Positions 48,632 through 61,200 of a stretch of DNA of 64,000 bases are shown piece after piece. How positions within the stretch are numbered: the first letter of the stretch is position 1; every line of letters begins with the position of its first letter. The stretch spans positions 1,250,392 to 1,314,391 of the forward strand of contig CAJNOP010000036.1 in NCBI GenBank assembly GCA_905250075.1, read 5' to 3'. The notes below the pieces were generated by a model. The model had not been told where the DNA came from and searched no databases. It was given only the letters and a program-made list of their open reading frames with translations. Source of the DNA: Rotaria sp. Silwood1. Its lineage: Eukaryota; Rotifera; Eurotatoria; Philodinida; Philodinidae. The position numbers and the translations under genes were made by a program.

Positions 48632-50779
48632 TTAAACTTGTGAACAAACTTTAATATAAGCATCATTTATTTTTTGAAAATCTGTACATTGAGAATTTTT
48701 TTCACTTATTTTAATATTTATATGATCAGATGGTAAAACATGTCGATAAATTTTAAGTGCTTTTTCATGATATTCTTGAGCTTGTTCTATTTTTTCATTA
48801 TAAAGATAGACAAAAGCCATACATGACCAACAATAAGCTTTATAAGGATGATATTTTGGTAAACTTTGATGAAAAATTGATTCAGCTTGTTCATAATAAT
48901 CTAATGCTATTTGCATTTGTTTTCGTTTACGATATACATCACCTATATCATTAAGTGTAACACCAATACGTGGATGATTAATAGGTAAACGTAAACGTTC
49001 AATATCTAAAGCTTTTTTATTAAATATTTCTGCTTGATCAAAATCATATTTTTCAAGATAACAATCACCTAGAAGACTACATGTTTGTGCATTAATTAAA
49101 TGATTTAATTCTAATTGTTTAGAAGCAAGATTAAAAGCTGCTTGATAATGTTTCATTGCTTCATCTAATTCACCATTATGATGATAAATCCATCCAAGAC
49201 CATTTTCTATACGAGCAAGATTAATATCATTTATTTTATAATATTTATAAATTTCTTTTAAAAGATTTTCAGCATGAATTAAATCATATTGATAACTATA
49301 AGTTAATGCTAAATGATAACGTATAGATAATAAATCTCGATCATTATCATCATAATCTTTTGAATATTCAAGTAAATCAAGAAAATATTTTTGTGCTATA
49401 ATATATTTTCCCATTTGAATAAAAAGTTGTCCAAATATAACTGATACATTTGTATCTGTTAATTCTTGATGAATTAATTCAATATAATCATGTGCTGCAT
49501 TTCGACCATCTTCAGTAGCTTTCATATAAATATTCCAAATTTTTTCATCTGTATCAAATATAATTTTTTCAATATAAAATACAGTTCCTATGTTAAATAA
49601 AACTTCTTCTTCATCTGGTAATGCACTTAATTCTTTTATATAAGCACATATTATATATTCAGATTGAATATTAACTTCAATAATAAATAAAATTTTTTCA
49701 ATATTTGTTTTTCTTGATGTTTGTTTTTTTAAAAAATTCATAGCAACACTTTTTTCTATACTTGTTGAAATAAAACCATTTAAACTTGTTAAATGTCCAA
49801 TTGTTTCAACTAAATTATTTAATTCTTCACTTGAAATATGTGCACCACGATAAAGTATTAAAATAGATGATTGATTTTCTTTTTTTTGTAATTTTTCATG
49901 TTCAAATTTTAATTGTCGACATAAATCAGCAATAAAAAATCGAAATATATATAATGCTTCAATATCTTCTGTACGTAACGATCGATTAAGAAGACGATAA
50001 ACAAATGTTTCTTTAGTATACCAATAAATAGCATTATCACTTGTATAATTTTGACGAAATTCTTCAATTTCAGTTAAAATTTTTATTTGATTTGTATTTT
50101 CTTGTAATTGTTTTGAACAATAATTAAGCATTATATTCATATCATTTTCTGTACATTTTAAATTACTTATTATTATTTGAAATAATTGAAACCAAAGAAA
50201 TGATGCAGCATCATTAGTTAAATCTCTTGTTGTATTTTGTTCTTGTGAAAAAAAATGAAAAACTAATCTTAATTTATCACATTCTTCTATTTGTTTATTA
50301 ATACAATTATATAGATCATCAATATTTGTACAAATATTAATTATTAATGATTCATATTCTTTAATTAATTCTTGATATTTTATTTGATTTATAGAATAAA
50401 TAAAAATTGAATCAATTGTTGATATAGATTTTAATTGAGGTAAAATTTCTAAACAAAATACATCGGATATAATAAGAAATATTTTTGAAAATTGATTTTT
50501 TTTAATATATAAAAGAGATTTTAAAAAATTAAGACATAAATTAATATTATCATAAAGTCGAATTGAAGCTATATTCAATTGACATAAATAATTGATAATA
50601 TTTTTATCATCAATTGAATGAGATTCACTAGCACATGGATCAAGCCATAGAAGTGTTATACCATCAGGTAAAGGTTCTATTGATGATTCTTGAATATTTG
50701 ATGAAGATGAAAGTGAATTTTTTTCAAATTCTTCGTGTAAACATGATGGTTTCAAATGTTTACGAAGTGTAGTACCCAT
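48632..50779 (-). CDS. ADP-ribosyltransferase with TPR repeats (R-S-E class)
   Basis: A 715-residue intronless protein. Residues 40-250 form an N-terminal region beginning ITLLWLDP with alternating strands and helices, possibly Rossmann- or receiver-like; it is not assigned. Residues about 255-420 are the ART domain: Arg311 in LYRGAHIS, the STS at 338-340 in GFISTSIEK, and the E-x-E at Glu390/Glu392 (LPDEEEVLF). This is the arginine-specific R-S-E triad, so transfer of ADP-ribose from NAD+ to target proteins is expected. Residues about 445-690 hold TPRs of the kinesin-light-chain-like sort (such as ALDYYEQAESIFHQSLP, with P-x-H-P spacers) that bind partner proteins. No signal peptide, so it is likely cytosolic. 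ART-TPR proteins are a large family in bdelloid rotifers. The 3' end of the GNAT gene lies 176 bp upstream on the same strand. Confidence 0.88.
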   Translation of the reverse strand: MGTTLRKHLKPSCLHEEFEKNSLSSSSNIQESSIEPLPDGITLLWLDPCASESHSIDDKNIINYLCQLNIASIRLYDNINLCLNFLKSLLYIKKNQFSKIFLIISDVFCLEILPQLKSISTIDSIFIYSINQIKYQELIKEYESLIINICTNIDDLYNCINKQIEECDKLRLVFHFFSQEQNTTRDLTNDAASFLWFQLFQIIISNLKCTENDMNIMLNYCSKQLQENTNQIKILTEIEEFRQNYTSDNAIYWYTKETFVYRLLNRSLRTEDIEALYIFRFFIADLCRQLKFEHEKLQKKENQSSILILYRGAHISSEELNNLVETIGHLTSLNGFISTSIEKSVAMNFLKKQTSRKTNIEKILFIIEVNIQSEYIICAYIKELSALPDEEEVLFNIGTVFYIEKIIFDTDEKIWNIYMKATEDGRNAAHDYIELIHQELTDTNVSVIFGQLFIQMGKYIIAQKYFLDLLEYSKDYDDNDRDLLSIRYHLALTYSYQYDLIHAENLLKEIYKYYKINDINLARIENGLGWIYHHNGELDEAMKHYQAAFNLASKQLELNHLINAQTCSLLGDCYLEKYDFDQAEIFNKKALDIERLRLPINHPRIGVTLNDIGDVYRKRKQMQIALDYYEQAESIFHQSLPKYHPYKAYCWSCMAFVYLYNEKIEQAQEYHEKALKIYRHVLPSDHINIKISEKNSQCTDFQKINDAYIKVCSQV

Positions 50780-50955
50780 TCTTTTTTTTTTCTTTTATTG
50801 TAAATCTAAAATTTATTATAATTTTTGATTAGGTTAATATATGTATATTGAAACATGTCAAAGAATATTTGAAATAGAAAAAAAAAAAAACGAATAAGAA
50901 AAATTACATATATTTATATCAATTTTAAGATTTATACGATGATATTATATGTATT

Positions 50956-53044
50956 TCATGATATAATGCAACACTTGACTAATTTTGTTTTTTTCTTCTT
51001 TTTTTGTTGTTCTTGATTTTCTTCAGTATTATTTTTCAATAAAGGATTTTCATTATCTTCTGCTCTAAAAAAGAAATAGTAAAGAAACATTTTCAATAAT
51101 AATATAAAATACTGATGAAATTAAACATATAAAAGACGATAAATATAAGAAAGATAGCTTCACTTTTCTTGTAGAAATATGCATGTCTCAGAATTATTTT
51201 ATACAAAAGAAATATATAAGGTCGGTCATAAATAATATTAGAATAGAAAATTAAAATATCTTTTTTTTTTTTATACAAATAACAGAAACAAAATGCTATT
51301 GTCATTTTTGAATCGTTGACTTTTAATTAACTACTAGTCTTAAAAATTTATTCTACATGCAACAATATAATATCATTCATAAAGTTCATTTTAATTTCTT
51401 CTTATTTGATAAAGGGGTAAAATTACTTTTGTGATATCAAATAAATAACACATCATTATATTATTTATCTAGTTCATCTATACGAAAAAAAAAAGAGAAA
51501 GTTTAAACAAATTTCTATCAGTAACCAAAAAAAATCATCCTCTTTGATTGAACTGAAACAAACATATCGTAGCACTATTTAAGGTTTTATTTTGAATATC
51601 AGTAAATCATAAAGATATATATGAGATAGAAAATGTGGTATTACGACAATATTTAATTAAAGAACATTTAAAAAGAAGAATACATACGTTCTTGTTATTG
51701 TTGGTTGTTGGTCAGAATTATTAATATTTGGTTCTGTTTTTAGCATTGTTTTTATTTGTGGAACAACAACTCTAAAGAAGTAATTGTACGATAAAAAAAA
51801 AATATTTTTTTTTTTTTGTCCGTATTAAATTTTTCTTACGAAACAGGATCGAAAAATTCAAAACCGGCATATAATGTTGGATCATATCCATATTTAGTTG
51901 CTACATCATCATTATTCATAAATTTTGCACCATTTTTAAGATAAAATTGTAAAGCTGGTCGATTAGCTCGTCGACATAAACCCCAATAATAAGTATTTGG
52001 TGGATAAACATGACGTAAATGTTGTAATAATTGAACTCCATAACCTCGTCGTTTAACATCAAGTCGAACAGCTACTTGAGCAATGTATATTGATCCTTCG
52101 GTTTCTTCTCTTAATGTTAAAAATCCTACAACATTATCTTTTAAATCTTGATATTGATTACTACATAAAATAAAACAACGATATTTTCCTGATAAAATAG
52201 ATTCTTGTTCATCATTATATGTTTCATCAAGCCATTGAATAAGAGTTTTATCAGTTTTTAAATTTAATTGAGCTTCAATTTGTTTATAATATTCATCAAA
52301 TGAACGTATAAATAGATTACGAAGAACGGAAAATATTGGATCATTAATAGATGTTGGTTTAAATTCTTGTACTTCAACATGAATTATTTCTGTCGAAGAT
52401 GGTAAACATGTTGAAGGAACAGAAGTATTATCAATTTTTTCATCTTAGAATTAATCATTTATATCGATTTGTATTTAATAAATTATTTACCTTTTACAGG
52501 AATTTCATTTTTTTCTTGTTGTTGTTGTTGTTGTTGTTTATGTTTTTCTAAAGCATCATCCCATCGACTGAGATGTTTTGTTTGTCCTAGTTTATCGTTT
52601 TCTTTATTTATGTCAGATATAGAATGATTACTTTCATCAACACTTTGTTCTTCCGAATAACTCGTTAAGACTGTTTGAAGATTTGTTCTATTAAGACTTT
52701 CATCATTCAGATGAGTGATATCTGTGGCTATGTAAAAAAAAAAAAAGATTATAATTATGAAAATCAAATTTAAGAAAAATAAAAAAATACTCTCAGGAAA
52801 ACGAGATAAATTTGATCGTATTGGTGTTGTTTCTTCACTATTAATTTGCATAATGGGAAGTGATTCAGCAAATCTTGATGAAATTAAATTATCATGATGA
52901 ATACGATCAGCTGAATTATATAAACATTAAAAAAAGATATGAAATTTATTTTTCTTGACATAAATTTCATTTTCAACCTGATAAAGAATTCTGTAATGGA
53001 TTTTTTGTTGTTAATGTATTTTCATTTGTAATTGTTGAACTCAT
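50956..53044 (-). CDS. GNAT-family acetyltransferase with polybasic CaaX tail
   Basis: Six exons on the minus strand, 52978-53044, 52791-52910, 52491-52727, 51840-52443, 51688-51771 and 50956-51064, give 406 residues. Residues 1-141 are polar and include a poly-Gln run. The fourth exon (about 142-343) carries the GNAT domain: the strand IYIAQVAVRLDV followed by KRRGYGVQLL is the acetyl-CoA pyrophosphate-binding motif (Q/R-x-x-G-x-G/A), then PALQFYLKNGAKF is the usual last motif. The tail ends KKKKKTKLVKCCIIS. CIIS is a CaaX box (X = Ser favours farnesylation), with a second Cys next to it and a polybasic stretch before it, as in Ras/Rho GTPases. Inference: the enzyme is lipid-anchored to membranes. 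The acetylation substrate is unknown. Confidence 0.85.
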
Positions 53045-54312
53045 CGTTAATTGTAGTTTTTTGTTTTTTTTACTTTAGTCAACCTGAAATAATAATAATT
53101 AAATATTAATTTGTTTAAATAATCTATATATAACAGGTAATTGAAAAGTTTTTAGGCAAGACATTTATTCGCTTTGAACACTCTAGACAATATTTTCGAT
53201 GAAGCGAAAGATATGAATTAATGCCAGAATGTTGGTTGTTGTTTTTTGAACATGGACTTAGAAATTTTGTCTCGGTCTTTGTTCGAAACTAATGAAATAA
53301 TCTTTGAAGAACTTTAAAATATAGTTTGAACGAAACTTGTAGACTGCTGTTTTAAGTGAACATATTTTTTTATTTTGACATGTTTGAATACATTCCAGAC
53401 AGCCTAATCATTATAGATCTCGACTAAAATTTTATGTCGTTTTTTTGAATATAGACTTAGAAATGTTGTATCTATTTTGGTTTAAGAATAGTACGAAACT
53501 TTCTGAAAGATCTGAAAATTTGTTTTTAATCATGAGCTAACAGATTTTTATTTATCCTATAAGGTCTTTTTCAAAGATGTTAATAATTGTCAAAATCTAT
53601 AGGTGTGTAGAGCGAACACTCCCCCTATAAAATGTAATATTGAGCTAAGCTCTAGCATTTATTCAAATGAGGCTATAAACATCTTTTTAACAGCTTCTAT
53701 CAACGTATAGCGATTTTTGATCAAAAAATTAGTTTTTCAAACATGAGCATTTTATGGAAAATGAAAAGTGAACTGCCTTCTCTACAGACGAAAAAGATCC
53801 TCAAATCTACCAGCTGATATATCAACCAAAGGTCCCAACTTTTACTTTTGAGTTACAAATAGTGAAAAATACAAAAATGTGCAGAAAAATTTTTTGTCCA
53901 AACTAATTTTTCGACTCATCATCAAAACTTATTTTACGAATCTCGAACAAAAATGAATACACAATTTCTAAGCTCATATTCGATAACAGCATAAAATTTT
54001 GATTCGAACGTTTAACTTTTGACTCAATAGAAATATTGTCTAGCATATTAATAGTGAACAAACAACTGATCTCAAAATTTCCCAATCATTTGTTATCAAA
54101 TTAAATATCATGCTACTTGCTCGTTTCGATGACATGCTACATAATAAAAATATATTTTGAAGGTAATATACAATTATAAAAACGAAACATATATGCACAA
54201 CAAATGTGACTACCTTATACAGGTAAATGTATTTTTCTATAATGGTCGTCCTTGCATGTTACAATAAAAAATATTAGTATACAAAAACGTATGATTTATT
54301 TTTCTTTTTATT
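53045..54312. other. Intergenic stretch
   Basis: About 1.27 kb between the GNAT start and the VanX-like stop, both minus. It is moderately AT-rich without a supported reading frame (the 60-codon frame at 53903-54085 shows nothing). It should include the GNAT promoter. Confidence 0.45.
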
Positions 54313-55233
54313 CTATGTATTAATCGATTTCAAATGACACAGACTATTTATAAATAAAATAAAAATTTTCCATAAAAAATTTTGATTATGATTTCTCAAT
54401 GAACATGATGATTGAATATCAAAATCAAAATATGTATCTGGAAATGGTTCATTTATAAGTGTATAATGCCACCATTCTTTAGCATAATTAATAAAACCAG
54501 CTTTTTGCATTAGATTTTTAAACATAATTCGTTTGTCTTGATAAGTTTTATTAACAAGTGTACTATTTGTATATGATGCTTCATCAAATAAATCAAATGA
54601 AGAACCCATATCAACTGTACCATCATCTAAATAAAATATTGTTGAATTATTTGTTAAATTTCTTTGAATAGGTTTTAAAGGAATTTGTACATGTTTTCCA
54701 AGTAAAATTAAAGTTAAATCAATTGTACTTCCTCTTGTATGACCAGATGTTTTAGCAATATAACCAAGTTTAAATGTATCTTCTTTATTAACATATGGAT
54801 AATAGAAACTTTTTTTAATTTGTGAATCATTAACATTTTGACTCCAATTAATAAATTGATTAACACTTTTTTGTGGACGATATCCATCATAAATAACTAA
54901 TTCATAACCATTTTCTTTTGCTAATAATTGTGCTTGTTTTAAACCTATAGCTGCTTCTTTAGTCATAATTGAAACATTTGATGAATAACCATTAATAACA
55001 TGACCTATAAAATTTTCTTCACTTGCATAACGTAAACTTATTTGTATATCTGGTATAATATCATGTACATAGACAAAACCTGATGGTAATCTATTAGATA
55101 AACATGTCCAACAATGAAAACAGATAAGAAGAACAAGAATCACTATTGCTCCTGATAATAAGGACATTATTCTGTATATTTGATCTGTTTTTGTATTTGT
55201 TGGAGGATATTTGATTTTATTGCTATACGTCAT
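54313..55233 (-). CDS. VanX-type D-Ala-D-Ala dipeptidase, membrane-anchored
   Basis: Zinc dipeptidase of family M15D, which in bacteria cleaves D-alanyl-D-alanine. The 306-residue protein is intronless. A single membrane segment at about 26-44 after a short polar N-terminus suggests a type II anchor with the enzyme outside the cytosol. Key residues are in place: Arg119 in YDGYRP, zinc ligands His165 and Asp172 in SGHTRGSTIDLTL, and catalytic Glu253 with zinc ligand His256 in EWWHY. Several N-x-S/T sites are compatible with passage through the ER. A second hydrophobic stretch lies near the end (about 285-300). The family is overwhelmingly bacterial, so transfer into this lineage is the simplest reading. 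Base composition and codon use now match the host. A role in digesting bacterial wall peptides or D-amino-acid metabolism is inference. Confidence 0.9.
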   Translation of the reverse strand: MTYSNKIKYPPTNTKTDQIYRIMSLLSGAIVILVLLICFHCWTCLSNRLPSGFVYVHDIIPDIQISLRYASEENFIGHVINGYSSNVSIMTKEAAIGLKQAQLLAKENGYELVIYDGYRPQKSVNQFINWSQNVNDSQIKKSFYYPYVNKEDTFKLGYIAKTSGHTRGSTIDLTLILLGKHVQIPLKPIQRNLTNNSTIFYLDDGTVDMGSSFDLFDEASYTNSTLVNKTYQDKRIMFKNLMQKAGFINYAKEWWHYTLINEPFPDTYFDFDIQSSCSLRNHNQNFLWKIFILFINSLCHLKSINT

Positions 55234-58200
55234 TATAAATCCGGATTATATATATAGAGAGAGAGAGTGAGATATCAACAGAAGGGTAAACCTATATATT
55301 TTAGAAGCACTTTAATATGTTTGGTGAAAGCATCGACATACTTTGTGAAAAAAAACACTTAAAAATTTCCAACTGCGTTTGTTATTTTCGTAAAAATCAC
55401 GTGTAATGTGCATCTCAAACGTCATATGCTCTGTCTTGTTTTTCGTCATTTTTATCCTGTTCTGCATTGATTACTTTTTTTTTTCCTATAGTATATATAC
55501 TTTGTTTGTTGACATTATTTATATATAAATCATTTCAAAGATGGCTACAAGATTTTGATTACAGAACAGAATTTATTGAGGCTTCTAGAGAAAGACATAG
55601 TTTATTCACTGATATACATATGATTAAACTTTGTAATGTATCATGAAAGAATGAATTTTGATTTGATTTTATGCGATTCGAATAGTAATATCAATATCAA
55701 AGTCAAGTAGAATCAATCAAAAAATCATTTTCCCACGATATACAACAGAATTAGATAATATATAAACTATTTTGGATATTGAAGACTTTCTCTGAAAACT
55801 TCATTATGTGATCAAAAAGAACTATGACACTTACACTTGTTTTTATTTTGTACCATCATCAACGTATAAAATGACATATAAACGAAAATATGTCTTTTCA
55901 TATGTGGACGGAGAGGTCACATGTACATTCAGATACATATGTTCCTGTATTTCTTTCAATCTATTTCGGTGAATATTCATTATAACAAATTCTAGCAAAG
56001 AAGTTCATATCTATTATTAGTTTCTTATTTCGAAAGAAACTACTTGAGCATATTAGAAGTTGATAATAATGGCCGAATAATTTTTATTTCATCAAGATAA
56101 ATATAATATAGATCAAGACTTTTCTAATTATATTTAATACTATAAACGATATTGCAAAAATGTTATTCAATCATACGTATACGATATTAATGGTTGTTTC
56201 AAGAGACGTTAATATTATCATAATTTATCTTCTCTATATCACGAAATACAATCTAGAAGGAATTAGAAAGTTTGCTTGATGGAATCTTCTTTCTCATTTA
56301 TTGATATTTAGATTTTATCGATATTCAGTGCACTATTACTCATCGTAGTAAAAGATTTGAATATATTTCACTCGAATACATACTACAACATTACTAGTTC
56401 TTTAATGGGAAGATAACGAGACATTAAAGACGACTCATTGAGTGTCGACTTATTTCTTTCTTAATTATCTACTCTATTGTTTAGAACATAGCGCTCGTTG
56501 CTGCCTGAAATTTATTATCATCTTCTCGTGTTCTACTTAGATGCAAAGCTATTCGTATTATTCTGTTTAATTTGTTGAAACATCAGCATTTTTTTCACGT
56601 TAAATTTCTCAATATCTGCCCACCCATTTTCTTGCACATATTTATGTATTATATTGATTTATCCTAAATAATTTATTCTGAGTAAAGGTTTATGTAGTAT
56701 ACTAAGTGCAAACCAGGCGTGTCAAGTGACACCATAGCTGAGAAGGCAAATCCATCGTATTGGGTGTCTTAGGAATTCAGCGTGTAGAGTTGATAAAGCT
56801 GTACTTGTGACCCAACAGTCTAGAGCTACGACACGTACAACTGGTTAATTTCTTTTCCGTATACATTTAAGCTGAAGTCTATGACCTCTTCGGCGTTATG
56901 CCACGGCACGTCCGGCACAACTTTTTTACTTTAGGCTGGACACTGTTGTAACTCTTCATTCATGCAAGATTGGTCCTATTAGTGAACATTTTCTTTGTTA
57001 TTACAATGATAGTGACAATTTATTCTGGCCACTTACAACAGTGTTTTCAGTTTGGCAGAAAATATATATATGCTCAACTCACCATTATATAAATAACAAG
57101 CTTGTCTGAGAGAGATTGTCATGATGAATGTATAATGTATTTCATTGAAACGGCTGTATTTTTTTTTTATTGAAAACCTACATTTCACATTTTATGCATG
57201 ACACTCTATTCAACTAGTTAGCGACGGATGAAATAATGAAATACCAACTTGGGAGATACGAATTTGAGCTCAACTAAAGAAATCATCAATCGTTTCATTC
57301 AATGATACTTAATTGGTTGTATTTTTAAACCATATTATTCTGCTAGGGTTTAAAAATCTACATATTCGTTAGAAAGCTATGAGAGCTCATCGATTTCAAC
57401 GTTTTTGAATCTGGATCAGAAACGTACGCCTGACGTCAGCGATATATTTTAGTTTAAGTCTAATACCGCTCGTAACTTTGCTACCAAGACATCCTATAAA
57501 TTTCTCAGGCTCAAACTCGGCTTCAGACTAGCTCTATAGACTAGATTAATGTTATTACATCTAGATTTCCTATAATGGTGAGAAAATTGGATTTAGTCGA
57601 TAATTGTTTTAATAATACAATAATTACTTTCAATACTAGAATGTTTCTGCTGTAAGGAAGCAATAGATATGTAATCCAACTGATTTGACAGAAATACGTG
57701 GATCAAATTTATTTCGACTCATCTTTCGTTGTTTTCAACCGATTCTCGAAATTTATTAGAGTAAGGTTTTTTTGTTTTTGTATGTGTCTGAAGTGAATAA
57801 AACAGAGCTGATTTATAGCATTTTGGGTTTATAAAAAACATTTATATATACAGTACTTTCATTTCAAACTTCGTCAATCCTATTTTCATCTGTCTATTGA
57901 TGATTATTCAGATTTTAGTTCTTGCATAATTCATTGACCGTAACGAAACATGTGTTCATCGTGCCATGAAACGATGATTAGCTTTTTACTCAATAACACT
58001 ATTTCATATTTTAATGTTTTTTGAAAGTCATATTTATAGTCTTTTATGTTGATAAATATGATTTTTTTTTACTGGTAGTAATTACTTCATACTCTAGCAT
58101 TGAACGGCTATACTAAGTACACAATAACTAGTGGTTTCACATGAATAAATTAGTATGGTCACCAAATTTTCTTTTGTAATTATATTAATGTGTCTGATAA

Positions 58201-61200
58201 AAAATAAACCTTGTCAAAACCGAGCCTGTACTCAAATGCACTAATATCATTGCTTTCTTATTTTTCTATGAACAACAAAAAATAATAATTTGTCAATGAA
58301 GAATATCGTAAATATATACACATATTCTGTTATACTCAATGAATTAAAATTTGACACAAAATTGTCTTTCTCATAAAAATATATAGTTAATATATTTTCA
58401 TAAGTATATTTTTGACATATCAGTACTACTCTAAAATGGTTTGGATTCAAAAATTCAATATATATATGTATATATAAGTCATTCCTAATGATACATTACA
58501 GAAAAAAAATGTCATCCTGACATGTTTTATTTGTAGTGCAACACCAGTCTTTTTTCGAGACCATTAAAACACATTAGTGTTCTTGACGATGTTATTTCTG
58601 TAGAGTCAATTAATTTAACATCAAGAGTATTGTTATTTAAACTACAAACCATATTTGATTGGCATGCATTAACATTAAAAACGAGAGATATCTAGCGGCA
58701 AAATATATCCTTAACATCATTCAGAATGCTTGGAAATATATATATAGAAGCAACATGATTACTTCGTAAATATTGAAATATTAATTGTTATTATAGTTTG
58801 TCATTTTTCACTTAACATTCATAAATAAATAAATATTAAATTGCATAGACAATTGAGATAATAGAAAAGACGACAAATTTCAAGGCTTCATATATCAAAA
58901 ACTAGACAAAAAAGAAAGTATCTTTTGTTTTTGGATTGTTCTATTCGATTTTTGATAATTGAAACATGTTCATTATAACTTTACGAAAAAAAAAAAACTC
59001 AATGGTTATTTATTTCATATTTTGTTTTATCATGTTCTAAAATAGTGCATCGAAAAAAAAAAAGTAATGTGCTTATTTATTCAAAATAGCCATTAATTAT
59101 TGAAAACGAATTAGAATTTATATTAAAAAATATTAAAGTAGACATTATATGATTGATTGACAGATAAAAGATTATTACCAAAAATAACTTTTACATATAG
59201 TAACAGTAAATCTGACATTGTAGTATCGCTTTATGATAATATAAAAATACGTAGAAACTCAAAAGCACAATTTGTATAAGACTTTTCTAACTATATTACA
59301 TATTATTTTTTTTTTCAGTGAAACTCATAGAAACCTTAATATTTAAAACATTGAAACAATTTCATTAAATGACAAATTAATTATTCTAGTATGACTGAGA
59401 AACGAGTGATATACGTGTATCATATCGAAATTATATTTTCGATCGAAAACTTTGTTGAAGTGAGTTTAGACCAATTACATAACAAATAAAAATCAATGGT
59501 CATTGATGATGATTTTATTAAAATATTAATTGAAATATTTATATAATATTTAATAATAAGATGAAGTCTAATATAATAGCACTTTCTATATTCGATGTCA
59601 GATTGAGATGACTGAACATTAATATCAATGAATAGAATTAATTGATGGAATATTTTATTACAGTTTGAAGCACTACTTCAGTTCACATTCAATGTTAAAG
59701 AAAAAAAAAATTGTTCTCAGACGAACATATAAAATATTTATAAGATCAAGATTGACTAAAAGTCAATCAACCATTTGTCTGACTTGATGTAATCATTTTT
59801 ATTAGTTTTTTAAGTTGTATACTTATTCTATGTAAATTAGATCAATAAAATTATTTCAAAAACAGATCTTATCAAACTATTTCACGAATAAGCAAATTAG
59901 TAAATGATAATAAATTACATGATTGATTCAACTCGAAGAAAATCAGAATTTCTAAAATTAATAATAAGCATTTATATATATTCCCTATTTGATATTAATA
60001 TAAATAACGAGATTTGAAATAAAATAAATATCTCAAGAGAACAAATTAGTTATAACAATTGTCAAGTTAGAATTTCATTCTTTTTATCTAGATGATTTTC
60101 TTTCTATGACCAATGTATTTACATTGATGTATAAAACTTTATCATAAAAGTTTTCGATTAATAATTTTATTCATAGATATTATCTAAGGTCGTCTATATT
60201 TCGATATCAACTATGAAAAGTCCTATCAAAAAATTTAAACATAACTTTAATATGATAACAAATTCTACTTCCTACCCATCTGTTAGTTGTATTACCAACG
60301 CTACTAATAATATTTATAGATATATATGAGTCATTTTACTGTTTTTTTGAAAGACATCTGACTCATTATAAAAGACACTTGTTGTTCGAAAGCTATATAT
60401 TAATATAAGAAAAATGTTTGAGAAAGAGGTCATTATAGAGTATATGTAAAAATATAGGACGACTACACCAAGATAGTACTAAATGACTTTATTCATATAA
60501 ATTCCTTTCAATGAATGTCATCAGTAGTTTATTCTGGATTAATCATATATATATATTCATGTTAAGGCTATTTTAGTTTAGCTATTAAGAAATTTTACAA
60601 AGGAATACGGATGACACGATCGAATAATTTTTCTATTACCTAATTCTCATAGAAACGGATGACTTTCAACTAATTTTCTTTTTATATAAAATCATCCTTA
60701 TACATGACGTTAACCACTTGAGAAATAATTTTTTCTATTTACAGATATTCTTATATTTTTCATCAATTTTCCAACTATTTGAATACTAACAATTTATTTT
60801 TGTCAAAATAAATTAATAAATATATATGGAACACTTGAATATTTTTCTGATAGTTTACTAATGAGTAATCAATATACGTATACAAAAATAGATGACATAA
60901 AAAGAAAGTAGCGTTGTTTTTTCTTCTATCATCAAAATCGACTTATAAATATGAAGTTATATATATATTTAAATGGATTATCAAACAGAAAGAACATTTT
61001 AACTGAGGATAAAACAACCAAACCTTGTATAAATACACCATTGTCAGTAATTCCATAGAATTACGTGACATACAATTGGACAAGTATAAATCCAACTCAT
61101 CAAACTTAACATAATAATGAAATGACAAAAGTATGCGGCTTTTTTCCTAATGAGAAAGAATAAATCTGTCAACATTTCTATTTTTCATTAATACAGTAGA

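Noticed and set aside
56700..57050. Possible tRNA or tRNA-derived element in a less AT-rich patch
   Set aside because: No cloverleaf with A and B box sequences could be built; only a 12-bp inverted pair was found.
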